This document shows, piece by piece, positions 63,257-64,000 of a stretch of DNA of 64,000 nt. The DNA comes from Verrucomicrobiaceae bacterium (GTDB lineage: Bacteria > Verrucomicrobiota > Verrucomicrobiia > Verrucomicrobiales > Akkermansiaceae), in the NCBI GenBank assembly GCA_027484055.1, contig JAIXQH010000047.1:1-64000 (forward strand), given 5' to 3'. A model generated the notes under the pieces. The model was not told the DNA's origin, did no database searches, and saw only the letters and a list, made by a program, of their open reading frames with translations. Position 1 is the stretch's first letter. Each line of letters begins with the position of its first letter. The translations under genes were made by a program, and so were the position numbers.

Positions 63257-64000
63257 CGCGTCGCTTGTTTCTGCCAGAGTGAGGAGGGTGGGATGTCGTT
63301 CGGGCGGCACACGATGATGCCCTCGTGCTTGGACATGCTATTGACGTAATCTGAAATGGGGCGGTCGATGACGGCCATGCGTCCCTTGTCGTAATCCGAA
63401 GTCGCGTGGGTGAAGTAGGCTCGGTCTTTCAGTTTGATGATTAAGCCGACATGCGAGGTGTAACCATTTTTATCATTCGTGGTGATGGCGCAGATGTCGC
63501 CACTCTGAAGGTATTTCTCTGCGGCCCGGACTTTCGACTTTGGGACTTGGTAAACGGGTAAATTGGAGACTTGAGCTTCGATTTTACCCATCGGCTCGAT
63601 CAATGCCGGATTCGCCCGCAGGTAGCGGTAGGCTCGCCATTGCACAGTCATTTCATGAATTTCGCGTTTCATGCGTTCCGCTCCCGGGATTCGTGAAGTG
63701 ATATTCGTCGCATACCCGCGGCGCTGATTGTCGGCGAAGACTTCTTCTAAATGATGCATCCGGCTGAGGTAGCTACCCGTGCAGATACCGTTGCGATACC
63801 GCTCGATTTCCACCATTTGGAGTAAATCCTCCGGGCGATACGGACCTGGCTTGTAGCGGAGAAGTCGCGCGAGTGCGAGGGAGTTCTCGTAAAAGGTCCA
63901 GCAGTCCATCGCCTTTAAATTGGCGACCGGGGACTCGATGCGGTCATCCACCTCGAGTGTGTAATTCAGATACGGGGTGCCGACGAACTCTCGCGCCACG
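63253..64000 (-). CDS. DUF1460 (amidase-like) protein, 5' end cut by the window
   Basis: This is the C-terminal 248 residues of a DUF1460 protein, a papain-like NlpC/P60-related fold acting as N-acetylmuramoyl-L-alanine amidase or peptidoglycan-fragment hydrolase. The nucleophile Cys is in 'LKAMDCWTFYENSLALARLL', the catalytic His in 'NGYTSHVGLIIKLKDRAYF'. The coding frame continues past base 64000, so the start and any signal peptide are outside. It probably recycles or degrades muropeptides. Confidence 0.85.
   Translation of the reverse strand, partial: VAREFVGTPYLNYTLEVDDRIESPVANLKAMDCWTFYENSLALARLLRYKPGPYRPEDLLQMVEIERYRNGICTGSYLSRMHHLEEVFADNQRRGYATNITSRIPGAERMKREIHEMTVQWRAYRYLRANPALIEPMGKIEAQVSNLPVYQVPKSKVRAAEKYLQSGDICAITTNDKNGYTSHVGLIIKLKDRAYFTHATSDYDKGRMAVIDRPISDYVNSMSKHEGIIVCRPNDIPPSSLWQKQATR

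Overview
The window is about 60% G+C chromosomal DNA of a Gram-negative-type bacterium. It is most likely a member of the Verrucomicrobiota. That is an inference from overall protein character, FabV as enoyl reductase, a formylglycine-type sulfatase, several lineage-style hypothetical proteins, and short intergenic repeats of the kind common in PVC-group genomes. There is no rRNA. One tRNA, tRNA-Ala(GGC), is present.

Left part (1-22.5 kb), mostly housekeeping. It opens with the 3' part of a REP-associated (Y1/HUH) transposase. A minus-strand translation block follows (nusA, infB, rbfA), then thyA-folA and a D-2-hydroxyacid dehydrogenase. Transcribed away from the dehydrogenase is a protein with the two catalytic motifs of diadenylate cyclases (DGA, GTRHRS) on an unfamiliar N-terminal module. 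It is a candidate c-di-AMP synthase. Next come fabV, a DUF2752 membrane protein, a tight pdxJ-acpS-hemB run, a secreted propeller-like protein, an AI-2E family permease, a serine hydrolase, two SPFH/Band-7 proteins, a lipoprotein, and a sulfatase.

Middle (22.5-41.8 kb). An AT-rich 1.2-kb patch carries a wrecked transposase and two foreign-looking small genes between direct repeats. It is followed by purH with a structured leader, a Dabb protein, a large propeller/TPR lipoprotein, ftsH, and a TerB/FHA/ABC-2 fusion of 1,189 residues. Then come a ParA-like ATPase with a partner, a DUF255 lipoprotein that lacks its cysteine pair, hisB-hisH, and ychF.

Accessory island (41.8-54.1 kb). A BrxR/CapW-like WYL regulator is divergent from a small von Willebrand A protein across a perfect 19-bp palindrome. 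An array of 21-bp tandem repeats and a helical 236-residue protein of unknown function follow. A VapBC-type pair then precedes a four-gene LlaJI-like restriction-modification operon: two 5mC methyltransferases, a McrB-like AAA+ motor and a McrC-like DUF2357/PD-(D/E)XK nuclease. A HEPN/MNT toxin-antitoxin pair sits among relics of gap and possibly hsdM. Base composition changes inside the McrB-like gene, which suggests that a specificity cassette was exchanged.

Right part (54.1-64 kb). The cell-shape operon mreB-mreC-mreD-mrdA-rng runs on the minus strand. It is followed by tRNA-Ala, a NUDIX hydrolase, glycogen synthase, and the C-terminal part of a DUF1460 amidase-like protein cut by the window edge.

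Short inverted repeats built from units of roughly 10 bp recur between genes and may be targets of the REP-associated transposase family seen here twice.
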